NCBI RefSeq assembly: GCF_028207065.1
Contig: NZ_JAQLFP010000026.1
Location: 1 to 39,024, forward strand
Source: Collinsella aerofaciens
GTDB taxonomy: Bacteria; Actinomycetota; Coriobacteriia; Coriobacteriales; Coriobacteriaceae
Reading direction: 5' to 3'
DNA length: 39,024 bases
Shown here: positions 32,561-39,024 of the stretch, piece after piece
Layout of the letters: each line of letters opens with the position of its first letter
How positions within the stretch are numbered: position 1 is the stretch's first letter
The notes under the pieces: model-generated
The model's input: only the letters and a program-made list of their open reading frames with translations
Databases searched by the model: none
What the model was told of the DNA's origin: nothing
Position numbers and translations under genes: made by a program

Positions 32561-34537
32561 ATGGCGATTCGGACGATGGGGCCGAGCGGACAATACGAGA
32601 CTGGATTGGATGCTGCCGGTGCGGCGCTGCCCGAGCTGCTGGCGCCGGCGGGCGGACTCGACCAGATGCTTGCGGCCATCGCCGCGGGTGCCGATGCCAT
32701 CTATGCGGGGTTGGGCGGCTTTAACGCCCGTGTGAGCGCCCATGGCTTTACGGATAACGAGTTTGCGCGCGGCTGCGCCGTGGCGCATGCCCATGGCGTG
32801 CGTGTGTACGTAACGCTCAACGTGTTCGTGTTTGACGATGAGTTGTCCGACGCGGTGGCGTTGGGAGCTCATGCACTGGAGCTGGGCGCCGATGCTCTGA
32901 TTGTCGCCGATGCCGGGTTGGCCTGCGCGCTGCGCGCGGCGATTCCCGGGGTCGAGATTCACCTGTCCACGCAAGCGGGCGCTCATAGCGAGGGTGCCGT
33001 GCGGCTTGCCGCCGATGAGCTGGGGGTCGAGCGCGTGACGACGGCACGCGAGCTGACGGTCGACGAGATTGCGGTGCTCTGTGCCACGGGCGTGCCCATC
33101 GAGGTATTCTGCCACGGTGCGATTTGCATCGGCTATTCGGGGGCGTGCGAGTTCTCGGCCTTGCGGCGTGGGCGCTCGGCGATGCGCGGCGACTGCACGC
33201 AGCCGTGCCGTCTGGCGTACGACCTAGTGGACGAGGCGGGGCAGAGTGTTGTTGCCGTCGAGGGAGACCGCCTGCTTTGTCCGCGTGACTATCTGGGTAT
33301 CGCGCACCTGCCCGAGCTTGTTGCCGCCGGCGTGGCATCGCTCAAGATCGAGGGACGCATGAAGAATCCCGATTACGTATTCAACGTGGTGAGGGTGTGG
33401 CGTCGGGCACTCGATATGCTGTGCGACGGCGCGTGGGACTCCGGTGCCGTGGAAGAGCTTGAACGCGAGCTGGGAAGGTCGTTTAACCGTGGGTTTACCG
33501 ATGCTTACCTGCGGGGTCGTTCGGGTGCCGAGCTCATGAGCTTTGAGCGCGCGATCAACCAGGGCGTGCGCGTGGGCCACTTGGTGGCGGTGGGTCACGA
33601 AGAGGTGACGGTTGAGCTTGATGCCGCCGTGGCGGCGGGCGATACGCTCGAAATCCGATTTTACCCGGGTGCCGACGCGCGTCCCGATGTGCCCAAGCGC
33701 TGGCCACAGGTGCCTTGCCCCGTGGATGCCGCTGCGGGGGAGCGCATCGTCGTGCATTGCAAACGTAAGGTGGACGCGGGCTGCGAGGTCTATCTGATTC
33801 GCAGCGCCGGCGTGTTGGATCAGACGGCGGCGGTGTTGGAGCGCATGCGGGCCGAGGCGGATGCGATTGCGCCCGTTGCGCGTGCCGTTGAGGTGCTGCC
33901 CTTTGAGGGCGCTGCGGTGGATGGCGGTGCGTCGACGGAGTTGGTGGGGTCGGCGGGGCCGGCAAAGCGCGAGGATTTTGCTCGTATGGTCTTTGCCTGG
34001 GAGCTGATGGATGTGGGTCCGCGCGATGAGCGAGATCTGTCCGATACAACGGTGGTGCTCGACGAAGTGTGCCGCGCGGGCGACGCCGAGCGGACTCGGG
34101 CGCTTATGCAGCGTGCCGGGCGCGTCGTCTGCCGCAATCTGGGACAAGTGGCGATGGCCCGCGAGCTGGGCACAACGTTTGACGTGGCGGCGCCGGTGTT
34201 CTGTGCCAATCGGGCCACGCTTACCTGGCTGCGCGGACTCGGTGCGGGGCGGGTGTGCTTGTCGGCCGAGTTGCTCGGCAATGATGCGGAGCGTGTTGCC
34301 GAACTTGCCGCTTGCCCCGGTGTCTTGGGGCCTGTCGATGCCGACCGTCCCGAGCTCATGGTGTGCGAGCACTGCTTGCTGACTGCCGAGGGCGCCTGCG
34401 CCACGGATGCAACGGGGCAGGTCCGTTGCCGTGACTGCTCGCGCCGTCAGCAGGCGCGCTTTTTGGTCGAACGTGACGGCACGCGTTTGCCGGTCGTTAT
34501 CGACGCGTGCGGCAGGACGAGGATTTTCCTGTCGTAG
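32561..34537 (+). CDS. U32 peptidase-family protein (RlhA-like)
   Basis: 658 residues, close to the E. coli RlhA/YdcP size. The U32 core begins ELLAPAGGLDQMLAAIAAGADAIYAGLGGFNAR and includes EVFCHGAICIGYSGACEFS and SAMRGDCTQPCR, the cysteines that hold a cluster in this family, followed by LLCPRDYLGIAHLPELVAAGVASLKIEGRM. RlhA-type members take part in hydroxylation of 23S rRNA C2501; others act on tRNA. An additional C-terminal cysteine group is seen (CEHCLL ... CRDC). ATG 32561 has AAGGAG seven bases ahead, better than ATG 32534. It is divergent from the penicillin-binding protein gene and 97 bp upstream of tyrS. Confidence 0.85.
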   Translation: MAIRTMGPSGQYETGLDAAGAALPELLAPAGGLDQMLAAIAAGADAIYAGLGGFNARVSAHGFTDNEFARGCAVAHAHGVRVYVTLNVFVFDDELSDAVALGAHALELGADALIVADAGLACALRAAIPGVEIHLSTQAGAHSEGAVRLAADELGVERVTTARELTVDEIAVLCATGVPIEVFCHGAICIGYSGACEFSALRRGRSAMRGDCTQPCRLAYDLVDEAGQSVVAVEGDRLLCPRDYLGIAHLPELVAAGVASLKIEGRMKNPDYVFNVVRVWRRALDMLCDGAWDSGAVEELERELGRSFNRGFTDAYLRGRSGAELMSFERAINQGVRVGHLVAVGHEEVTVELDAAVAAGDTLEIRFYPGADARPDVPKRWPQVPCPVDAAAGERIVVHCKRKVDAGCEVYLIRSAGVLDQTAAVLERMRAEADAIAPVARAVEVLPFEGAAVDGGASTELVGSAGPAKREDFARMVFAWELMDVGPRDERDLSDTTVVLDEVCRAGDAERTRALMQRAGRVVCRNLGQVAMARELGTTFDVAAPVFCANRATLTWLRGLGAGRVCLSAELLGNDAERVAELAACPGVLGPVDADRPELMVCEHCLLTAEGACATDATGQVRCRDCSRRQQARFLVERDGTRLPVVIDACGRTRIFLS

Positions 34538-34634
34538 GTGCCGCGTCGCGCTGTTTTGGTTATTATTAGTGGGTTTATGAACTTCCAGCACCGCCGTATC
34601 CGGTGAGGGTGCTATAGCAAAAGGAGGATACCCA

Positions 34635-35846
34635 ATGCTGTCTGTTGACGAGCAAATGCGTATCATCACCTCGGGTGCAGCGCAGATCGTCCCCGAGGCC
34701 GACCTTCGCAAGAAGCTTGAGAAGGGCGAGCCCCTCAACATCAAGCTCGGCGTCGATCCCACCAGCCCCGACCTGCACCTGGGCCATGCCGTGCCCCTGC
34801 GCAAGATGCGTCAGTTCCAGGACCTGGGCCACAACGTCACCCTTATCATCGGCAACGGCACTGCGCTGATCGGCGACCCCTCGGGCAAGAACTCCACCCG
34901 CCCGCAGCTTTCGCAGGAGCAGATCGAGGCCAACGCCGAGACCTACGTGAGCCAGGCCATGAAGATCCTGGACCCCGAGAAGACCACCATCGTGCACAAC
35001 GGCGACTGGATCCTTTCGATGGACCTGGCCGGCCTGCTGCAGGTGTGCTCCAAGTTCACCGTCGCCCGCATCCTCGAGCGCGACGACTTTACCAAGCGCT
35101 ACCAGTCCCAGACGCCGATTGCCCTGCACGAGTTCCTGTACCCTGTGATGCAGGCCTTCGACTCCGTGCAGATCAAGGCCGACGTCGAGATGGGCGGCAC
35201 CGACCAGCTCTTTAACCTGCTCGCCGGCCGCGAGCTCATGGAGAAGATGGGCATGGAACCGCAGATCGCGCTCACCATGCCGCTGCTCGAGGGCACCGAC
35301 GGCGTCCGTAAGATGTCCAAGTCCTACGGTAACTACATCGGCCTGACCGATGCTCCCAAGGATATGTTCGGCAAGACCATGTCCATCCCCGACGAGATGA
35401 TTGGCAAGTACTATCGTCTGGCCAGTTCGCTCACCCCGGCCGAGGTCGACAAGATCGATGCCGCCCTGGCCGATGGCTCCGCCGACCCCTACGAGCTCAA
35501 GCGCGCTCTAGGCCGCGACCTGTGCGACACCTACCACGGTGCTGGCGCCGGCGACGAGGCTCAGGCCGAGTTCGACCGTGTGTTCAAGGAGGGCCAGCTT
35601 GCCGACTTCCCCGAGAAGCACGTTGAGCTGACCGTCAACGACGAGGGCCAGATTTACCTCGCTGGCCTGCTCAAGGACCTGGGCCTTTCGGCCAGCGCCG
35701 GTCAGGCCCGCCGCGACATCGACGGCGGCGGCGTCAAGATCAACGGCAAGGCTGTGGCTCCCAAGAGCTACAACATCGATCCGAGCGCCCTCAAGCTGGG
35801 CGACACCCTCTCCGTGGGCAAGCGCAAGGGCTTTAAGTTGGTCTAA
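34635..35846 (+). CDS. tyrS: Tyrosyl-tRNA synthetase
   Basis: 403 residues. Class I synthetase; the HIGH motif is HLGH (48-51), the KMSKS loop is at 226-230, and the C-terminal S4 domain (about 335-403) ends GDTLSVGKRKGFKLV. It attaches tyrosine to tRNA-Tyr. AAAGGAGG precedes ATG. The leader contains a short hairpin (AGCACC / GGTGCT, 34587-34613) but no T-box sequence. Confidence 0.96.
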   Translation: MLSVDEQMRIITSGAAQIVPEADLRKKLEKGEPLNIKLGVDPTSPDLHLGHAVPLRKMRQFQDLGHNVTLIIGNGTALIGDPSGKNSTRPQLSQEQIEANAETYVSQAMKILDPEKTTIVHNGDWILSMDLAGLLQVCSKFTVARILERDDFTKRYQSQTPIALHEFLYPVMQAFDSVQIKADVEMGGTDQLFNLLAGRELMEKMGMEPQIALTMPLLEGTDGVRKMSKSYGNYIGLTDAPKDMFGKTMSIPDEMIGKYYRLASSLTPAEVDKIDAALADGSADPYELKRALGRDLCDTYHGAGAGDEAQAEFDRVFKEGQLADFPEKHVELTVNDEGQIYLAGLLKDLGLSASAGQARRDIDGGGVKINGKAVAPKSYNIDPSALKLGDTLSVGKRKGFKLV

Positions 35847-35873
35847 CGAGCGAGTTGACCTCACAAGTGCAAT

Positions 35874-35909
35874 AAGGCCGCAGCCGGGAATCCCGACTGC
35901 GGCCTTTTT
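35874..35909 (+). terminator. Rho-independent terminator after tyrS
   Basis: AAGGCCGCAG (35874-35883) pairs with CTGCGGCCTT (35896-35905), with inner CGGGA/TCCCG pairing, followed by T-run. Stem and T-run are both strong. Confidence 0.92.
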
Positions 35910-35994
35910 GGTTGCGACGATCCCTTGGGGACGGAGGGATCATTTGGCGGTGCCGTTAAGCGGAAGGGGTGTTAGCGGGACTTTCTTTTTGGCA

Positions 35995-36048
35995 TACAAT
36001 GGCTATTGGCTTGCTGCGGTGAAGGTCTGTCCGCTCCGCAGCTTTTTT
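35995..36048 (+). promoter_or_regulatory. ade promoter and terminator-like leader hairpin
   Basis: TACAAT (35995-36000) is a good -10 box with TTAGCG 17 bp upstream as a weak -35. Transcription would start near 36007. Only a few bases later GCTGCGG (36013-36019) and CCGCAGC (36036-36042) form a 7-bp stem followed by six T (36043-36048), a complete intrinsic terminator 20 bp before the adenine deaminase start. An alternative weaker stem GCGG / CCGC (36016-36019 with 36031-36034) would exclude it. This is the design of an attenuator; the effector is unknown. Confidence 0.6.
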
Positions 36049-36068
36049 CTACGGTTAAAGGAGTATGT

Positions 36069-37889
36069 ATGTCCGTTGAGGTCATGAGGTCTGTGATCGA
36101 TGCTGCCGAGGGGCGCGTGCCCGTCGACACGCTGTTTACCAATGCGCAGATCGTCGACGTGTATGGCCAGCGTGTGGCGCCCGGTAGCGTTGCCGTCAAG
36201 GACGGTGTGATCGTCGGCGTGCTCTACGATGGTCGCGACGATGCTGCTGGCACCTACGAGGCAACTGAGGTCATCGACTGCCAGGGTCGCTATCTCGCTC
36301 CCGGTTTTATTGACGGGCATTTGCATATCGAGTCCTCGAACATCCGTCCCGCCGAGTATGCTCGCATGGCCGCGACGCGCGGTACTACCACCGCCATTGC
36401 CGACAGCCACGAGATTGCCAATGTTGCCGGTCTCGACGGCTTGCGCTTTATGATCGAGGACGGCCGCCGCGCACCCATCTCCATCAAGTACATGATGCCT
36501 TCGTGCGTGCCCGCGCTGCCCGACGAGCAGGCCGGTGCCGTTATTTCGGCTGCCGATATGCAGGCGTTTTTTGCCGAGCATCCGGGCGATGTCTTTGGCC
36601 TGGGCGAAATGATGAACCTTCCGGGCGTTTTTATGGCCGATCCCGAGACCTGTGCTCGCATCGATGCCGCTAACCAGACGCCGTCCAAGCAGGTCGACGG
36701 TCATGCGCCGCTCGTTGCCGGCAAGGACCTCAATGCCTATGCCGCGGCGGGTATTATCGCCGACCACGAGTCGACGATTCCCGAGGAGGCGCTCGATAAA
36801 CTGTCCCGCGGCATGTATGTGATGCTGCGCGAAGGTACGTGTAGCCACGACTTGGCCAACCTGTCGCCGATGCTGCTAGAGAATCCCGCGCGCGCCCGCC
36901 GCTGCTGCTTCGCGACCGACGACCGCGCCCCTTCCGATGCGCTTGCGACCGGCATGATCGACAATGCCTGCCGCGCGGCTATCGAGGCCGGCATCGACCC
37001 CGTGGTCGCTATCTCTATGGCGTCCCTCTCCACGGCCGAGGCGTTTGGCCTGGACCACGGTTGCCGCGACCCACACGAGCTGCGTGGTGCGATTGCCCCG
37101 GGCAAGCGTGCCGACCTGCTGGTGCTCAATGACCTGACGTTTGCCACGGCTCCGCATCGCGTGTATGCCGCCGGCGCGCTCGTGGCACAGGACGGCACTT
37201 TTGTGGGCGAGATTGCACCCGAGATGGCCGAGGTCGCGGCCCTTGCCGATGAGCTACGCGCCTCCGTTAAGCTGCCGAAGCTTTCGCTCGACGTATTCGA
37301 CTATGCCTTTAAGCCGGGCGAGGCCGTGATTGACGTGGTGCCGGGCAAGGCCATCACGGGCATGGTTCGCCCCAAGAACACCGAGGGCCTGCGCCGCATT
37401 ATGCTGATTGAGCGCCATGGCCGCGGCGTGTCGCTGCAGGCCGAGGGCGCCGACGGCGACGGCCCCGCTGGCCTGGGCCTGGTCGGCAAGCATATCGGTC
37501 GCGGCTGGGTGCGCGGCTTTACCATCACCGGTGGCGCCATTGCCTCCACGATCGGCCACGACTCGCACAACGTGTGCGTGGTGGGCGACAATGCGGCGGA
37601 TATGATGGCTGCCGTTGAGGCCGTGGGCCAGGGCGGCCACGTGCTGGTGCGCAACGGCGAGGTCGTGGCGCGCATTCCGCTGGCGCTCGGCGGCCTGATG
37701 AGCGAGGGCGCTGCCGAAGACGTTGCGGCGCAGCACGACGACTTTATGGTCAAGGCGCGCGCCATGGGCATCGAGCCGCCGCTCGACCCCATCATGGGCA
37801 TCATCTTCCTGCCCCTGCCGGTGATCCCGACGCTCCGCATCCGTCCCGAGGGCATGTTCGACGTCACAACCTTCACCTACGCCGACTAG
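36069..37889 (+). CDS. ade: Adenine deaminase
   Basis: 606 residues of the bacterial AdeC-type amidohydrolase family; converts adenine to hypoxanthine and ammonia. Metal motif GFIDGHLHIESSNIRPAEY (His-x-His and Glu), then DSHEIANVAG, GHAPLVAGKDLNAY, DHEST and FATDDRAP are all present. The C-terminal domain has GRGWVRGFTITGGAIASTIG. ATG 36069 has AAGGAG five bases ahead. It connects functionally with the xanthine/urate cluster 19 kb upstream, feeding hypoxanthine towards xanthine. Expression is probably set by the leader hairpin just upstream. Confidence 0.96.
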   Translation: MSVEVMRSVIDAAEGRVPVDTLFTNAQIVDVYGQRVAPGSVAVKDGVIVGVLYDGRDDAAGTYEATEVIDCQGRYLAPGFIDGHLHIESSNIRPAEYARMAATRGTTTAIADSHEIANVAGLDGLRFMIEDGRRAPISIKYMMPSCVPALPDEQAGAVISAADMQAFFAEHPGDVFGLGEMMNLPGVFMADPETCARIDAANQTPSKQVDGHAPLVAGKDLNAYAAAGIIADHESTIPEEALDKLSRGMYVMLREGTCSHDLANLSPMLLENPARARRCCFATDDRAPSDALATGMIDNACRAAIEAGIDPVVAISMASLSTAEAFGLDHGCRDPHELRGAIAPGKRADLLVLNDLTFATAPHRVYAAGALVAQDGTFVGEIAPEMAEVAALADELRASVKLPKLSLDVFDYAFKPGEAVIDVVPGKAITGMVRPKNTEGLRRIMLIERHGRGVSLQAEGADGDGPAGLGLVGKHIGRGWVRGFTITGGAIASTIGHDSHNVCVVGDNAADMMAAVEAVGQGGHVLVRNGEVVARIPLALGGLMSEGAAEDVAAQHDDFMVKARAMGIEPPLDPIMGIIFLPLPVIPTLRIRPEGMFDVTTFTYAD

Positions 37890-37918
37890 TCATCAGGGAC
37901 GTTCTTAAACGACTAGCC

Positions 37919-37933
37919 GTTGGGGACACTCTT
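37919..37933 (+). repeat. Intergenic repeat word GTTGGGGACACTCTT, copy 1
   Basis: The same 15 bp occurs perfectly inverted at 38958-38972, so the HAD phosphatase gene is flanked by inverted copies. The flanks are similar as well (TAG-CGTT before both). A related word, GGGACGTTC, lies at 37896. Confidence 0.75.
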
Positions 37934-37985
37934 TGGCGGGCTGCCTGACGTCGCGACCGTGGGGCCTCTGGCGCGCGTGAGCTAT

Positions 37986-38012
37986 TTGCTAGGTCCATGT
38001 AACGTTTATAAC
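37986..38012 (+). promoter_or_regulatory. Possible promoter of the HAD phosphatase
   Basis: TTGCTA (37986-37991) and TATAAC (38007-38012) are 15 bp apart, a little short but otherwise close to consensus. Confidence 0.4.
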
Positions 38013-38028
38013 TACGGGGTCTTATTCG

Positions 38029-38096
38029 AGCTCCCTTTGGGTACGGTGTTTTCAGATATACATCTGTTTTCACTACTAAGCCCGAAGGGAGCTTTT
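38029..38096 (+). promoter_or_regulatory. Leader hairpin that buries the ribosome-binding site of the HAD phosphatase
   Basis: AGCTCCCTTTGGG (38029-38041) pairs with CCCGAAGGGAGCT (38081-38093) over 13 bp with one G-U. The right arm contains the GAAGGGAG ribosome site and ends six bases before ATG 38099; TTTT follows. An inner hairpin CAGAT / ATCTG is nested (38053-38066). It can work as an intrinsic terminator or as a translation switch. Confidence 0.65.
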
Positions 38097-38098
38097 CT

Positions 38099-38893
38099 AT
38101 GTTTAAACTGATTGCATCCGATATGGACGGCACACTGCTTGACGAAAACGGCCAGGTGCCTCCCGAGACCTACGAACTGATTCTGGCGCTACACGAGTAT
38201 GGCGTGCATTTCGCCGCATCGTCAGGTCGTCGCTACGATCGCCTGTGCGAGTTCTTTGCGCCCGTTCGCGACAAGATGGACTTTGTCGCCGCTAACGGCG
38301 CCCAAGTCTACGCCGACGGTAAGATGGTAGACCGTGAGGTGTATTCCCACCTGGCGATTCGAAGGCTCGCCCAAGCCGTCAGGACGTTTCCCAATCTGCA
38401 TCTTGCGCTCTTTGACCGAACCAAGTCCTTCCTGCTCGATGACGAGTGCAAGTTCGTGCGTGAGGTCGATAAGGACCTTCCCAATGCCGAGCGTATTTGG
38501 GAGCTGCCCGATCCCAGCGTAAATATCATCAAAGCGAGTATCTTTTGCGACGACAGTGCGGTTATGGACAGTGCGTACGTGCTACAGCGCGAACTTGGTC
38601 AGCTCTTTACTTTTGCGCCTTCGGGCAACGCGTGGATCGATGCCATGCAGCCTGGTGTATCGAAGGCCTCGGGTATCGCGCAGCTCGCGGAGCATTACGG
38701 CATTGATCGCGACGAGGTCATAGCGTTTGGCGACTCGATGAACGACTACGAGATCATTCGCTTTGTCGGCACGGGCTGCGCGATGGAAAACGCGCGCCCC
38801 GCGCTTAAGGCGGTGGCCGATCGCGTGGTGGGTTGTAACCGCGACCACGCCGTCCAGCAGGAGCTCCGCCACGTTCTGGAGAGCCTCGCCTAA
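38099..38893 (+). CDS. Cof-type HAD-family phosphatase
   Basis: 264 residues. The HAD nucleophile motif is DMDGT (8-12), motif II SSGRR near 41, the lysine is in PGVSKASGIAQL, and the acidic motif is FGDSMNDYEII near 210. The large insert between motifs II and III is a Cof-type (C2B) cap. Such enzymes dephosphorylate sugar phosphates or nucleotide and pyridoxal phosphates; the substrate cannot be predicted. Translation is likely limited by the upstream hairpin. Confidence 0.9.
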   Translation: MFKLIASDMDGTLLDENGQVPPETYELILALHEYGVHFAASSGRRYDRLCEFFAPVRDKMDFVAANGAQVYADGKMVDREVYSHLAIRRLAQAVRTFPNLHLALFDRTKSFLLDDECKFVREVDKDLPNAERIWELPDPSVNIIKASIFCDDSAVMDSAYVLQRELGQLFTFAPSGNAWIDAMQPGVSKASGIAQLAEHYGIDRDEVIAFGDSMNDYEIIRFVGTGCAMENARPALKAVADRVVGCNRDHAVQQELRHVLESLA

Positions 38894-38895
38894 TC

Positions 38896-38943
38896 CGGCA
38901 GTTGGGGACGTTCCTTTTCTGCCGGCAGCTGGGGACAGTCCTT
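38896..38943 (+). repeat. Tandem pair of CGGCAG-TGGGGAC repeats
   Basis: CGGCAGTTGGGGACGTTCCTT (38896-38916) is repeated with three changes at 38923-38943. It lies directly after the HAD gene. The GGGGAC core is shared with the copies at 37919 and 38958. Confidence 0.65.
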
Positions 38944-38957
38944 GCAGCTTTTTCGCG

Positions 38958-38972
38958 AAGAGTGTCCCCAAC
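38958..38972 (-). repeat. Intergenic repeat word GTTGGGGACACTCTT, copy 2 (inverted)
   Basis: An exact inverted copy of 37919-37933. Confidence 0.75.
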
Positions 38973-38985
38973 GACTACTGTGACT

Positions 38986-39024
38986 GGGGCAGCTAATTTG
39001 GGACGGGGCTATTTTAGCTACCCC
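38986..39024. repeat. 39-bp palindromic intergenic repeat, copy 2
   Basis: The reverse complement of the unit at 13063-13101 with two differences; arms GGGGCAGCTAA and TTAGCTACCCC. It ends at the window edge, so it may extend further. Confidence 0.85.

Noticed and set aside
34538..34634. T-box riboswitch in the tyrS leader
   Set aside because: The leader is only 97 nt, and neither the AGGGTGGNACCGCG-type T-box sequence nor an antiterminator stem is visible.
1..39024. CRISPR arrays, tRNA or rRNA genes, prophage or transposase genes
   Set aside because: No repeat-spacer arrays other than the four-copy iterons, no cloverleaf with a GGTTCRA arm, and no matching protein families were seen by eye; a tool search could still find a degenerate case.

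Overview
This is a high-GC chromosome segment that looks like a Coriobacteriia genome, most probably Collinsella or a close relative. That assignment is an inference from gene content, codon use and the frequent GTG/TTG starts; no 16S gene is present. It has four parts. (1) 1-4550 is a lower-GC defence-type block: the 5'-less fragment of a type I restriction specificity gene (hsdS, minus strand, running off the left edge), a GmrSD-like DUF262/DUF1524 modification-dependent nuclease, and a DUF4143 AAA ATPase. The ATPase is preceded by four copies of an 11-bp motif at exactly 33-bp spacing.

(2) 4584-17223 is a purine/urate-type catabolic cluster. A membrane-anchored hypothetical protein and a YheO-type PAS/HTH regulator lie on the minus strand. 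Divergent from the regulator come ygeX (diaminopropionate ammonia-lyase), ygeY (M20 hydrolase) and ygeW (carbamoyltransferase fold), then a terminator, a MocA-like cytidylyltransferase, a hydantoinase (hyuA/ygeZ), yqeC (minus), yqeB, an XdhC-like protein and an NCS2 xanthine/urate permease. YqeB, YqeC, MocA and XdhC are accessory proteins of selenium-dependent molybdenum hydroxylases, but the hydroxylase itself (xdhD type), ygfK and ssnA are not in this window. Two identical-format palindromes (AACAAA-N3-TTTGTT, 51 bp apart) lie between the regulator and ygeX, and a 137-nt near-perfect palindrome separates ygeX from ygeY.

(3) 17545-28225 is the spc/alpha ribosomal operon, beginning abruptly at rplE: rplE, rpsN, rpsH, rplF, rplR, rpsE, rpmD, rplO, secY, adk, map, infA, rpmJ, rpsM, rpsK, rpsD, rpoA, rplQ, a UUCG-loop terminator, then truA. 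The S10 half, rplN and rplX are not upstream; the purine permease is there instead.

(4) 28387-38893 is a mixed housekeeping region: a GT2-like glycosyltransferase, argR, a class A penicillin-binding protein (minus) with a hexanucleotide microsatellite in its tail, a U32 peptidase-family protein, tyrS, adenine deaminase with a terminator-like leader, and a HAD phosphatase whose ribosome-binding site is buried in a hairpin.

Several intergenic repeats recur: a 39-bp palindrome at 13063 and 38986 (plus a solo arm at 15788), a 25-bp-arm palindrome at 17237, and GTTGGGGACACTCTT copies in inverted orientation on either side of the HAD gene. No tRNA, rRNA, CRISPR array, transposase or phage gene was seen.
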